A stretch of 64,000 nucleotides of DNA, from positions 3,596,001 through 3,660,000 of the forward strand of contig NC_063020.1 of the NCBI RefSeq assembly GCF_020509005.1. Direction: 5' to 3'. A program made the translations under genes and the position numbers. Origin of the DNA: Fulvia fulva. Its lineage: Eukaryota; Ascomycota; Dothideomycetes; Mycosphaerellales; Mycosphaerellaceae. Below are positions 1-11,618 of this stretch, piece by piece; within the stretch, counting starts at the first letter, position 1; every line of letters starts with the position of its first letter. The notes under the pieces were generated by a model that saw nothing but the letters and a program-made list of their open reading frames with translations, was not told the DNA's origin and did no database searches.

Positions 1-1982
1 GGCGCCGCTGTCAGGGTACTTGGCGTAGTCGAGACCGAGAGGACGACCACCGTAGGAGTAGCCCTGGAACTTCTCGATGGCGGTTTGAGCATCTGGCTGG
101 CTGCTGAAGCGCACGACACCAGAGCCGCGGGAGCGACCGTTTGGCTCGTACTGGATCTCAGCTTGCTCGACAGTTCCGATAGTCTGGAAGAGCTCGACCA
201 AGTCCTCGTTGCTGGTGCTCCATGGCAGCTAGAAAGTGTGTCAGCGGTGATCAGCAGCAATTGGTGTGGGGGTATACTCACGTTCTTGACGTGGATGATG
301 GGGTTTGGCTCGCCGCCAGAGAGTGCGCCATCGGTGAAGGCGTTGGGTGCGACGACAGGTGCAGCAGCGCCGCCGCCGCCACCATAGCCACCTCCTTGGC
401 CGCCTTGATAGCCTCCGCCTCCATATCCACCTCCTCCCTGGAAACCTCCGCGACCTCCTCCATAGCCACCGCGACCGCCGAAGCCGCCGCCGCCGTAGCC
501 ACCTTGTTGAAAGCCTCCGCCGAATCCACCGCGGCCACCGAAACCGCCTCGTCCTCCGCCGAAACCGCCACGTCCGCCAAATCCTGGGCCAGAGTTTGCA
601 TAGCGGTCCTCGCGAACCTCAAGAATGCGGCCTTGCCAGTCGTAGCCGTGGAAGGACTGAATGGCGTTCTGTGCGTCTTCTGGTGTGTCGAAAGCGACGA
701 CTCCTGAGCCCTTGGGTTGTCCATCTGGTGCGGTGTGCACATCAGCACGAACGACATTGCCTGCTTGGCGGAAGAGATCCTTGAGGTCTTGCCAGCCAGC
801 TCCAAAGGGGACCTGTTTGTGTGTCAGTGAGGCTTGAGAATCGAGTTGCGAGGCCACTCACATTCGAGACAAAGATCTGGGTCTTGCCGCCTCCTTGTCC
901 CATGCCGCCACCCATTCCGCCGCCGTAGCCACCCTGGTAGCCACCGGCGCCCTGGAACCCACCGCGACCTCCTTGGAAGCCACCACGAGCTCCACCAGCA
1001 CCTGGAGGTCCAGCGAAGCGTGGCTCAGTCTCACGGTCCTGGTGAAATGTTAGCTCTGACAGCGCAAGTGAAGGTGATCCCATGTACCTCGCGAACGTAG
1101 ACCAGTCTGCCCATGAGGGCGGTGTTGCTGAGCGTGGCTATCGCTTCCTGGGCTTGATCTCTAGTCGCATACTCGCAGATTCTATGGTACTGTCAGTTTT
1201 TGCGGTGCCACAAATGATGTTGGTGGTTGTGAGCTCACCCGCAGCCTTTGCTCATGCCGTTCGGTAGTAGTAGAACATCTGCGAAGAGGACATCCAGTGT
1301 GCCGTCTGTGAGGTTGTTAGTGATATTTTGGCCTATGGTGGTGTTTTGATGAGATACCTTTTCGCATGTGGTCTTTGAGGTGGTGCCACTTGACGTCGTA
1401 AGAGAGGTTGCCGACGTAGACACGTCGGTCTTGCTGTGAGGATTCGTTGACAGACTTCATCATCTGTTCCTTGGACTGTTGGCGCTCTTCGAAGTTGCGT
1501 GGTGGTGCTCTATCGTGGTCGTTGGAGTCGTAGCGGCCGCCGTTTGAACGTCTTGGTGGTGATTGATCACGACGGCGGTCGTAGCGGTCGTCGTCACGGT
1601 GGTCTGGAGAGCGTGATCGAGCGTCACGGCGGCGGTAGTTGTCGGAGCGTCGCTCCTCACGTGGTGATCTGTCGCGCTGTGATTGACACATGTTAGCATA
1701 TGAAGAGAAAATTCGGTGCGCGCGATAGCCTTCCGCGTACTGAGTCCTGGGTCTCACGGTCGGACTGCCGTCCCCTTGGCTCGTCCGGTGGAGGTGGCGG
1801 AGGTGGTGAGGGCGGCGCGCTGGCCGCAGGAGGAGGAGGTGGTGGTGATGCGTAGAGCTTTTGATATGCAATTAGTCTCAGCCAGTCCAGATCCAGATCC
1901 GTAGACTGAGTGTACGTACGATCGCGTCTATCTCCACGCGCGCAGTGCGGACGCTGTCCATGAAGCCAGCAACACCATCCAT
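1..1982 (-). CDS. GBP2: Gbp2/Hrb1-like SR-type RNA-binding protein, three RRMs (C-terminus cut by window edge)
   Basis: Predicted nucleocytoplasmic mRNA-binding protein of the yeast Gbp2/Hrb1 type, a family that loads on transcripts and accompanies them through export. Eight exons join through seven GT-AG introns (1858-1919, 1677-1740, 1306-1357, 1182-1238, 1039-1087, 813-861, 229-281), keeping one frame of at least 532 codons. Residues 60-120 are rich in RS, RD and RDR. RRM1 starts near residue 145 (RNP2 VYVGNL, RNP1 core KGCGICEYA), RRM2 near 274 (IFVSN, KGSGVVAF) and RRM3 near 453 (IHVKNL, RGSGVVRF). The linker before RRM2 and, more strongly, that between RRM2 and RRM3 are Gly-rich with RGG/FGG repeats. 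The frame is still open at base 1. The start at 1982 is the least certain point: exon 1 (21 codons) is inferred, and a second ATG lies at 1961. The RRM order makes the family call firm; orthology to Gbp2 rather than Hrb1 cannot be decided. Confidence 0.9.
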
Positions 1983-4900
1983 AGCTATGATGGTGTTTGG
2001 GGATGGCAAGCAGGCCGAAGGCGAGAGATTTGGAGAGAGGCAGAGCGCGTATGTCTTGGCACGGCTTCTCCCGCCACAACTCTCCCCTTTCAATGCATAC
2101 CGCACCACAGCATGACCATCCAGTCCAAGCAGCAGCAAGCTCCACAAGCGGTAATGGATATAATGCAGCACGCATAGTGCTTCATGCAATCGGCCTAAGC
2201 TCAGCGCAGATACAGCCACCGAGCCATAGCAAGAGCCTTTCAAGCCCGCGAGACCTTTCGATCCACCGATATGCCGGCTTCAGCATAACGCGTAGGATGC
2301 TTAAGGGACGCTTCGTAAGAGCAGGGACTCCGTTGAGGAGGTGATACCATGGCATCTCATTGGCCTTGAAAGGTGATGGGGGGGGTCTGGGAAGGCGATA
2401 AGCTACACCCACGCGAAGCTGTGATGCGCGCCAGCGAAGCAATGCCACTGTCGAGCTTCTGCTGCGCAGGCAAGGCGTACCACTATGGGGATTACGGTCC
2501 TTCTGCAGCAAGCAATACAGCAGAGACAACAAAGCGGATGTTTGCGCGCCGTGCAAGCAGAAAACCCTGCCAGGTCTGATCATACCAGCCGATGTCATGA
2601 GGTTTTGGACAAGAAGGCATCGTGCAACTCAGCGGTATGTCGCGACCTGCAAGCGGCCCATGGCTCTGGAATGCGGTATGTGTCCAGGATACCCAGAACA
2701 CCTCTCGACATGGCGAGATACGTTGGCAGAACTATATGACACTCCGCGCCATTTCATGAGTTGCGCTGCGTGTTCGCGAACGCTTCGGCGAGTATGGTGG
2801 CTCTCGGGCAAGACATCAGCCGCCAGCCCGTCTGACCATGGAGTGCATTGCGAATATGCTGCGCGCGGAGGTATGAGATCCCATTGGGTCATGTGCGCCC
2901 TGGAAAGTCAATGCACACCCAACCGAGGCATGGTATGGTATGCCTTGCAAGATATCATAGCCGCGCAGGTCGCTTCGCAAGGCCATGCATTTCTGGCTGG
3001 TTCTGTGCATACAGGGCAAGCCTCTGGACTCTGGACGTTTGACACCGCGTTTGTGCTCAAGAACGCCTGTCATGCATGGAGCAATCAATATCGTGGACGA
3101 CGCGGTTGCATGAAAGCTTCTGTCCAGCAAGACGGTTATCGGCAATCTGTCAAGCTTTGTGCGAGACCGAAGCGACGTCCTTGATCGATACCGGCTATGC
3201 ATCACGCGCATTGTGTGAAGACCGCTGTCCAGGAACGGCTGCTTCGCATGAGATGGGCTCGTCGCCGGTAAGGGTTCGTGTTCGCCCATGACTTGAACTT
3301 GCTGATGGTCGAAGCAGTCGGTGCAGGCGAAGCGGCTGGAGTATATTGCCACGCAACTCAATCATCACACCTTAACAATATATGCCCAGGTGGGTCCAGA
3401 CTGCGAGCGCTCCTAGACTGATGGCAGCCGATGATATGCTGGGCGTACACGAGACGATATGCTGTGGCTATGGTGTAAGACCACGAGCTCTCGACTCAGC
3501 ATCGATATTCCAGCGTCTGTATCGGCCTGCAGGACAGACTGCGGTGTTGGAAGCCCGTGACCCGATGGGCGAGCTCCGTCCGCAATGCATGGCCAATGAT
3601 ATTTTGAAGAATGGTCGTCTGCTTCTGGTCTGGTGCTCGGTGTTGAAGTCTCCCGTCATAACGGACGTCTGGACAGGATACTGGATCGGTCGACGCAAGT
3701 CTGAACTCCGGCAAAGGCACCATGCGATGCATGGTAAGAAATCCTCCAACAGGACATAAAGCGTTGGCGCTTTGCTTCATCTTGGCCACACGAGACAGGT
3801 GTTGAGAGTTCGGGACCAGCTGGGCGCTGGTATGTCATCTCTACCCAGGATAGGTGAACGGTGTTCTGGCAATGCCGAATGCCTTGGTCGATCTCATGAG
3901 CCTTCGTCGTGCTCGGTTTCAGGCCTTCGATTGTGTCGTATGGCTTGGCCTGAGGCGAGGGATTGGAGCTGCCTGATACAGCAGTCCTCATCTGGCCAAC
4001 AGTGACCTAATGGCCAAGCGGTGCGTGAAGCTCGCACAATGCTTGGCAGTTAGATGAACTCCCGTGGTTATGTGTTGTCTCCAGGAACTCCGGACGAAGT
4101 GGTCATGCTTGAATAACGACATACCAGGGACCACATGGGTACACCTGGCAACTTTTGTTACTGGTCTCGGTTGTGGGCATCTTCCTGCACTGCCAGCCTC
4201 ACGGATGGATACGCATTGGACGACACGCGAGTGCTCAAGGATGGGCATGAGCTGCCCTGCAAAGACAGAAAGACGCTGATATGCGAACGGCCAGCATTGG
4301 CACGAATATGTCTTGGACGAGTGGTATAAGCTGCATACCCGTATGCCACGTGTAATCGCTCATATGCCGCCTGCCGTATATGCCGTCTGCCCGAATATGC
4401 CGTCCTCTCGTGCTGTCTTTATGATATCCGCGTGTCTTCTTGCTTTCTTCTCCAGTCCAGGTCATATCGCTTAGCGCCGGCACTCTGCCATGCACTGCGT
4501 GTCCATTCTTTCTCTTGCGGTCATATGCCGCGCCGATTCGCCAGTCCCAGTCTCCGTCCGTCATCAGTTCCAGCTCCATCACGGTCCAGTCCAGGTCTCC
4601 GCCGATACTGTCCATCACAGTACGCGGAAGGGCTGTCACACATGTCATGAACGCAAGGTTAAATACGTACCGAATCACGACCTCGATCGTAGTCACGGTC
4701 AGCTGCGGGCGAGGTGTAAGCTTGTGTCTCCTGTCGAGGCGGGCGCGAGGTTGATATCGCACGTGACGGTTGGCGAGGGTGACGGGGAGTAGGAGCGCCC
4801 GATGAGGGAGATGTGTGCGTGATGGGAGGTAGGTGAGTGAGGTGGGAGGAAGAAAAGCGAAACTAACCCATTGTGTCGGAAAAGTGCGCTCAAGTCTTGC

Positions 4901-7900
4901 GAGTGCCAATTGAAGTTCTGCAGGAGCCTGCGGCAGAGAGCACGACCCTGGCTGCGTTAGTGGTGAGCAAGTGAGCAAGAAGAGTTTCGCCACAGCGCAG
5001 TACCCGCGGGCCAGTCAGAGGTGTCAGCGCAGAGGGCAGGAGATGCGACCGGCTGCTGTCGTATGAGAGCTGGACTGCTGGGGTGTGGATGATGCGTCTG
5101 TGCTGGCTGCGAGACGAGCGTGTGATGAGAGCCAGCTGCCAGCTTGTGAGTGTGCGCACGCCAACAGCTGCCGCCATGCCTGGCTCCACCCTCCAGCAGC
5201 TTGCTGTCTCGCAGCTGCTGCGTGTCCGTCGAGCCCGCCGAGCTCCTGCCTCTCCCTGCTCTGCCCTACTTACTGGCTGCCTGCCGCTGCTACTGCTCTG
5301 CTCTGCTGCTGCGACTCATAGGGGAGGATCGAGCCTTACCGGAACAGCACGTGCGTCGAGGGTGTGTCGGATGATGCGTAGTAGGAAGGGTGTGCCGATG
5401 GGGGTGTCTGCGATGGTCAAGGTCTCGTGGAGCCGCGTCGGCAGCGTGCAGCGGGACTGGCTGCAAAGGGCGATGCTATCGTCCTGCGAATCAAACCAAA
5501 TGCCTTCGCGTGGGACTTAGTTGGAACGATTGTAGCGGAAGCAGGGACAAGGTGTATCACCGTGTCTGTGTGGTGCAGCAAGTTGGCCTGCAAGAGCAAA
5601 GTATCGGAGCTTGCCTTGGCAGAGCTGGCCGCTCCGCATTCACGCCTCCTGCCTGATTCGCTCCTTCCCAGATTGCACATGCACGCGATCTACTTGCTAT
5701 TTCTGCTGGAAATAGGGCAATCACGATGTTCTCGATCTCGTTGCCCATATGCCTCGTTTCAACGTTGCGAGAAACAACGGTACAAGGCAAGCACGACGAC
5801 CGGCGAGGCAGGAGGCCAGATCGTAGCTTCCTTTTTCCAACCGCCGACTTGCGCACCCGGAACATGCATTCTCACACCAACAAGCATAGTACATAGCTCC
5901 AATGCAGGTCTTGGATGCTGACGAATACGTACACGGATAACGCACAGCGTTCTGGCCCCGGGACCGGCCGTCGTGCTTACTTCAACACTTTGAACCCTGC
6001 GGCTCAGCTGGTACAGGATCACAATACCAGCAGACTTCGATATTGCCCTTTCCACGATTGCCTGCTGGACGAGCATCAACAAATTCCCCTACAGCAGTTC
6101 GGCTTCTGAAGCTGTACAACATCGGCTGAACGCGTTAGTTCTGCCGTGCATCCGGGACCTGGATGGCTACGAACCAACAGCTGGCCAATTTCGCAGTCAC
6201 GCCACGACATCGCGGGAAGCTATGCCGTTCTACCTCGAAGGTCATCACGGTGTTCACACAGCTGAAAAAATGTTGAGAAGCGGTGGATCCCAGCAGCTAC
6301 GGAAACGATATTAACATGTCACAGCGCACAATAACACGAGGCCCCGGCCGAAGACTTCTCAATGCGCAAGTCGGAATGTAACATCTGCCAGGGCCATTTC
6401 GCATCCTCACATTTGCAGTCGGAGCGGCGGATTTCCCGGCACGCTTGCGAGATGCTGAGGACGGAAATGGCCCTGGCAGATGTTACATTATTGTGGGGTC
6501 TGGTCTGCAGTGCTCGACCGCACTCTGAGCCAACTTGCCCTGTCGCTACTCCAACATTCAGTACAGTGATGCAGATCGCTGTCCAGTGGCAGCAATTGAT
6601 CTAACGCGTCCCGCCTCCCCCTAGCGATCTCGAGCAACATCTCAAGATCTCGTGCCTTAGCTCTGCTGCATCTCTACCCGTTCGCGCTGTTCGCGGCGTC
6701 CGTATCTGCCTATATGCGGCTGGCTGACTGTACCGTGTTCTGTTCCCGCAGGACGACCAACCGTAGCATTAGAGAGGCACATCATCTGCACGACTCACTG
6801 AACGTTGCATCTCGGAAGATCCGTGAAGAGAAGAACGCATGCATAGCCAGGAGGAGCTTGACGGGCCATAAACCTACTTCGCAAGGATGCTGGCTTTGTC
6901 TCCAGCAGTTTGGTCGCGAGCTGCCTACGAACCTGCATGATTGTTGTATGCTTCTTCCCCAGAACCTCAATCGGCGACAGCTCTTCCCTTAAGATCCGAG
7001 GACTCCATGATCTACTATTGACACCCAAAAGCTCGGCGAGCATTGTACTGGGGCCCCTTGGAGATATCTTCAGCGCAAAGCGCTGTCAACATTGTGCGGC
7101 CCAATCTACTCGGTCTCCAGCTTAAGCACTCAATTACTCCCGTGTGGACTATTCCTGAGGAATTAGCAGTTTCAGCAGGCATCTGTCCTGCTCGAATGAC
7201 GGTCATCCCTTTGCATTTTGCTCCTCAAAAGTTACTTTCCATTTTCAGCCTCAAAACAAGGGCTTGAGCTGCATAGTCTTCACAAATTTACCTGTGCGAG
7301 CCATGCAGCGACGGACCGAACCAGTCAGACTCTGTCGTTGTCAAGCAACGTTCAAAAGTTAGACAGGGCCTCCGCACAGACTTGGACCGACGAAAGGTGC
7401 AAAGGGATAACTCGTTCTTACGGGACGAAGAACCGAGATATGCATCGCCTTGTGCGACAATCGCGGCAAGATTGGACCTGCTTCGACTGGAATTGCTGAT
7501 CACTACAACAATATCTACTCCGCCAGCCGTGACGTGTCGTTGGGTCTTTCACTCCGAAATTGACGATCAATCGTGCTGCGGGGCTAGCTCGACCAACATG
7601 ATCTTGAACAGGCCAAAGGTAAAGCTGGCAGCATCCACAGCGATCAATTTGTTTGCAAGAGAGCTATACTGACGCCCAACTGATTGACGGGGCCCAAGAT
7701 TACCCAACAGTTGCAGAGGCACCTCTCCATGAGCATAATCACGCAGGGCTTGCATCTTGAACGCTCGTCCTCCGCAGACCATTGCAAAGTTCAAGGCACG
7801 ACTTTAACCACGATATCCGTTGACTCGACATCGATATTGGGACACTCGCGCTATGGGCGGCGGAGTAGCAGCTTGTAAGTATACAGTGCGGCGCTTCCCG

Positions 7901-9041
7901 ATGTGCCCATCGTCAGTGTTGACGTCGCACGGCGAGATTGGTTGTCCACTTTGCTGCTCACCCATACTTCATCTTGAGCCTTTTGGACAGCCAGGACGAC
8001 TCCAGTATACTCCTCTGGCCCGATGCGATTCGTCGGGGCGGACCAGACGACGACAGAGTACGAATCTCCAGTCACTCACACTCCATGACGCGTCGTGACA
8101 CCCACATCTCGACCGGAATCCCAGGGAACACCTTTCGATCGACTTGAGGATGCGAGTGTTCAAGAGGAGCTGCTCGCCTCTAACATACCCGCCGGTCTGA
8201 AGGTTGGGGAGAACGACACTTGATGGCACTCTGAGCTGCGACATGAAGGATGATGGCAAGACATTGGCTGTTGCTATGACCTACTGGACAGAATTTTAGA
8301 CGTCTGTCCGTCGTGGAGGATCACGTCGGGATCCATCACGCAAGATCAAAGGATATGCCGCAGACAGTGACACGGACATTGAAGGGTGTGGACGAATGGC
8401 TGGCTCTTGTACTGCCAGAGGATGACAGTTATATCAACAGGCGCAAGGTGCCGCTGGGATCCATGAACTCGCTGAGATCGTCCAAAAGAAATGGAACACT
8501 TCGCATCTGTAACGAGAAAAGGTGCTCCAGTAGCATTTCGATATCGTAGCACGTAAGAAGGAGTCGAGATGGTGCAGAGGCGAGTTCTTGTTTGTGCTAC
8601 AGCCCTTGGCGTCACAGTCATAGCTACAGATGCATGTAGAACAAGATCCTTGAGCTTCCACGGCGGAGTCTCGCTAGGATTACTCGGCAAGATCTATCTC
8701 CAACAGCGGCCAACCTCTTCAAATAGACTTGATCAGTGCATGACCTTCCTGATAGTGCCCGACAATGTTCTGGTTGTGCTTGCCTCGAGTGAAGTACTTC
8801 GGCTTGTGCTTCCCCGTCGGCAGTTACGGGCCGAATCATTAGACCCTCGGATGACTTGCCCCGAGCGCTCTTGTGTGCTTGCCTCATCAACGGCGATCTT
8901 GTGACAATCGACCATCATTTCCAATACGCGACACAACATCCATCTCCTGCCAAAAACATCGAACGCACTGCGATCAAGCCAACCATCGACAAACACTCCG
9001 TACCGACGAACAACATCAACACCCACACACCGACCGCAACG
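1983..9041. other. About 7 kb without a recognisable gene
   Basis: Open frames up to about 250 codons occur on both strands (for example 2597-3184 and 4235-4993), but they overlap antisense frames, have atypical composition and show no known domain. The only clear structure is the inverted repeat at 6375-6489. Minus-strand segments within about 7850-8260 read like protein-coding sequence interrupted by stops and may be the remains of a gene; no family was recognised. The ATG-proximal part (about 8700-9041) probably contains the RPN12 promoter. Confidence 0.5.
6375..6489. repeat. 26-bp perfect inverted repeat (fold-back, possible MITE relic or hairpin RNA)
   Basis: Bases 6375-6400 are the exact reverse complement of 6464-6489, separated by 63 bases. 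Inside the perfect arms the pairing continues imperfectly for about 20 more bases (TCCTCA on one side against TGAGGA on the other). The match stops abruptly at both outer ends and no clear target-site duplication is visible. The element lies in the gene-poor block, so it could be a miniature fold-back element or the template of a hairpin RNA; the sequence alone does not decide. Confidence 0.85.
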
Positions 9042-9913
9042 ATGGCGGAACACGAAGTCAAGCAGCTCATCCACGCCCTCGACTCTCTCAAACACACACA
9101 ACTCAATCAAGCACCGCAACTCCTCTCACGCGCAAAGCTCGCGCTCCTCAACCTTGACGCTCTCGTCCCCAGCGAAGACAGCACACCAAACCACCTCCAC
9201 CTCGCCATCGCCGTCCTCGAGCACGGCGCCCTCGCCAGCATCAAGCTGAAGGACACCGAAGCTTTCACCCGCTACTACCAACAACTACAACCCTTCTACT
9301 CGCTCCCGTCATCACAGCAGAGCTCGCGGCATAGCAATCAAAGCAAGGTCACGGGGTTGTATCTGTTGCTGCTGCTGAGCGTGGGTGATTATGCCGGCTT
9401 TCACACAGTGCTGGAGGGTCTGGAGATGAGCAGTGGGAAGCAGAAGGTGGAGAGGGATCAGTTCATTCAGTATCCCGTGAGACTGGAGCAGGCGTTGATG
9501 GAGGGGAGCTACGATAAGGTCTGGGTTGAGACGAAGGGCGAGAGGGTGCCGAGTGAGGAGTTTGGGGTGTTTTCAGAGGTGAGACAGCTACACATATCGC
9601 ACTGGACGTGCTCATACTGACTGACATTTTCCAGGTCCTCATCGACACGATTCGCTCGGAGATCGCATCCTGCTCGGAGCGCGCATACCCATCTTTACCC
9701 ATCTCGAACGCAAAGAACCTGCTATTCCTTGACTCCGAAGGCGCCGTGGTGCAGTTCGCGCAGGCAAGAGGCTGGGTGGCGAAGGATGGTAGGATCTACT
9801 TTCCACAGCAGGAAGAGGAGGCACTGGCCGCGGAGAAGGATGTCATGAGCAACAGCGACGTGGTCATCCAGAACACTCTGGGCTATGCACGGAAGCTTGA
9901 GACGATTGTGTAA
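9042..9913 (+). CDS. RPN12: 26S proteasome regulatory subunit Rpn12 (PSMD8)
   Basis: Lid subunit of the 26S proteasome 19S particle, acting in assembly of the lid onto the base and hence in ubiquitin-dependent proteolysis. Two exons, 9042-9578 and 9635-9913, flank a 56-base GT-AG intron with a CTGAC branch site and together encode 271 residues, close to the 274 of yeast Rpn12. The N-terminal half is helical. The region around residues 105-160 contains the characteristic stretch GLYLLLLLSVGDYAGFHTVL, and the C-terminal half carries the PCI/winged-helix-like part, with SNAKNLLFL, then RGWVAKDGRIYFP. The start ATG is the first in frame after a C/A-rich 5' leader. Nothing in it looks degraded. 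Confidence 0.95.
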
Positions 9914-10089
9914 GAGTATGTACCATAGAGCGCATCGTGGAATGCGATGCCGCATACTGCCGACTTATGGCTCATGGCCAGATCTAGCGCGGCCTGCATC
10001 CGACTAATAGGCAGACGAAACAATGTAACAAGATCATGACTTCCAGCCATTCTGGCACCGCCTCACAAAGCTACGATACAGGATGGAGG

Positions 10090-11084
10090 TCAGATCTCAT
10101 GGCCCGCGAGCTCACTTTTGGTCCACTCCCACAGCTTGTTCTGCATCTCACGATCATGTGCCAACCCGGTGGCTACACCACCGACTCCTACCGGCTCGTA
10201 GTACGTTCCGCTTACCACCTCCGGAGCCGTCCCCGCCCAGAGCGGGTTCTTCACACCCTCCTCAATCCCGATATCATGGAGAGGTGCTACTTCGTTCTGT
10301 AAATGTCTATTATCCGACAACGTCAGCACTCCCTGATGGCGGACTGGGACTAGGACATTGAAGAAATCACCGCACTTGCTCGTCCCCCGCCTCCCTCGAG
10401 AAGAGTTCCGTACCAATTTCCCCATAACGCACAGCAACCGTCTTGAACTGTGGATACCGCTCAGCTACTTCTTGTGCGTAGAGAAGATTTCCTAGCTTGG
10501 ATTGGACTTAACGCATTACCGGCGTGGCTCCCTTTGTGGACTTGAAAGACTCAGAACTCGAGACCTTAGTCGGGCGAATATTTGTAGCCGATAGATGTTA
10601 GGCTGACGACTCGGACGTCACTTCCCGGTGGCAAGGCTGCGGAAGAGAGGAGAAGCGGCGTGAGGAGTTTCAAGAGAAGAGCGTGCCCAAGGTGGTTGAT
10701 GCCGATATGGACTTCGTAGCCGTCCTCTGTCAGGGCTGCTGGGGCGCCGAAGATGCCTGCATTCAGATACAGAACGTCCAGGCGTTCCGCGTCCGCGAGG
10801 AATGCCCCAGCCGCAGACTTTATCGAGGCGAACGAGGAGAGATCTAGTTGCAGGAACTGGATTTTGGTTCCCGGAGACGCAGTGGCTTGGACTTCGGAGA
10901 CTGTTTTCTGGCCTTTTGTCACGTCTCGACTGGCCATCCAGATCTCTGCGGGTCCATGTCTGGAGAGCTCGAGGGCTGTGGCTTTGCCGAGGCCTGTGTT
11001 GGCGCCTGTGATTAGGATGACTTTTCCGGATAGGTTGGGGATGGAGGTGGATGGGTTGTAGGGGAATTTTGTGCCGGGCGGCAT
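10090..11084 (-). pseudogene. Short-chain dehydrogenase/reductase (retinol-dehydrogenase-like), broken
   Basis: Remains of an NAD(P)-dependent oxidoreductase of the classical SDR fold. The N-terminal half is intact from the ATG at 11084: cofactor motif TGANTGLG at residues 26-33, then LYLNAG and the active-site serine region VVSLTS. After KYSPD the frame hits TAA at 10566-10568. Homology continues one frame over, where the codon expected for the catalytic Tyr of YxxxK is itself TAA (10508-10510), directly followed by VQSKLGNLLYAQE. The C-terminal part (EEGVKNPLWAGTAPEVV to ELAGHEI) is in a third frame; a 64-base GT-AG intron starting near 10418 could account for this last change but not for the first two lesions. 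A longer N-terminus (frame open to 11357) is possible. A functional enzyme is not expected. Confidence 0.85.
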
Positions 11085-11618
11085 GGTTGGGCCCGTTGGG
11101 GTAGGTAGGAGATGTGGAGAGGAGGACAGATGTGATGGTCGTTGGAAGGAGCTGGGACTTGACGAATATGGAGTTGCTGGTGGTGGGTGATGTCGTTGAA
11201 GCAGCTTTGCTGACAGAACGATGCTCGAGGTGTAGAGCGTGGCGCCATCTGTATCGCCTTCCTGGGCCCGGCAACCTGATCCTGGCTTCACTCGACCAAT
11301 GACCTGGAGTTTGCCCAGCTCACTCAAGCCATCGACTACCATCGTGTCCCCATGCAAAGGACGGGGAGCAGATCTTACTTCGCCTTCAGCAAGAGCAAGG
11401 ACGATGATTTACCAAGACAATGAGAACGTTTCGATTTGCTATTTGAAAAGCTAAACACGGCACACTCTTTGACGCGTTTCCTCCCCAACGATCCACCATC
11501 TCCACTGCCATTTCACCGTTCCAGATCGAGCCAGGACCACACCAAAAGGTCAGCGCAAGGCCACCACACTTTTCTCTGCCCTTTCCCGCATCCGCTTCAA
11601 GATCCTGACAATCATCAT
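11085..11618. other. Intergenic region, no gene seen
   Basis: Lies between the 5' end of the broken SDR gene and the 3' end of the secreted-protein gene. The SDR frame stays open upstream to 11357, so part of it could be untranslated leader or an N-terminal extension. No repeats or RNA genes were noticed. Confidence 0.5.

Noticed and set aside
2597..3184. 195-codon open frame in the gene-poor block
   Set aside because: Odd composition (many Cys, Arg and Met), overlaps antisense frames, no domain and no splice-consistent extension.
4235..4993. 252-codon open frame on the minus strand
   Set aside because: Low-complexity start, no recognisable domain, no neighbouring exon.
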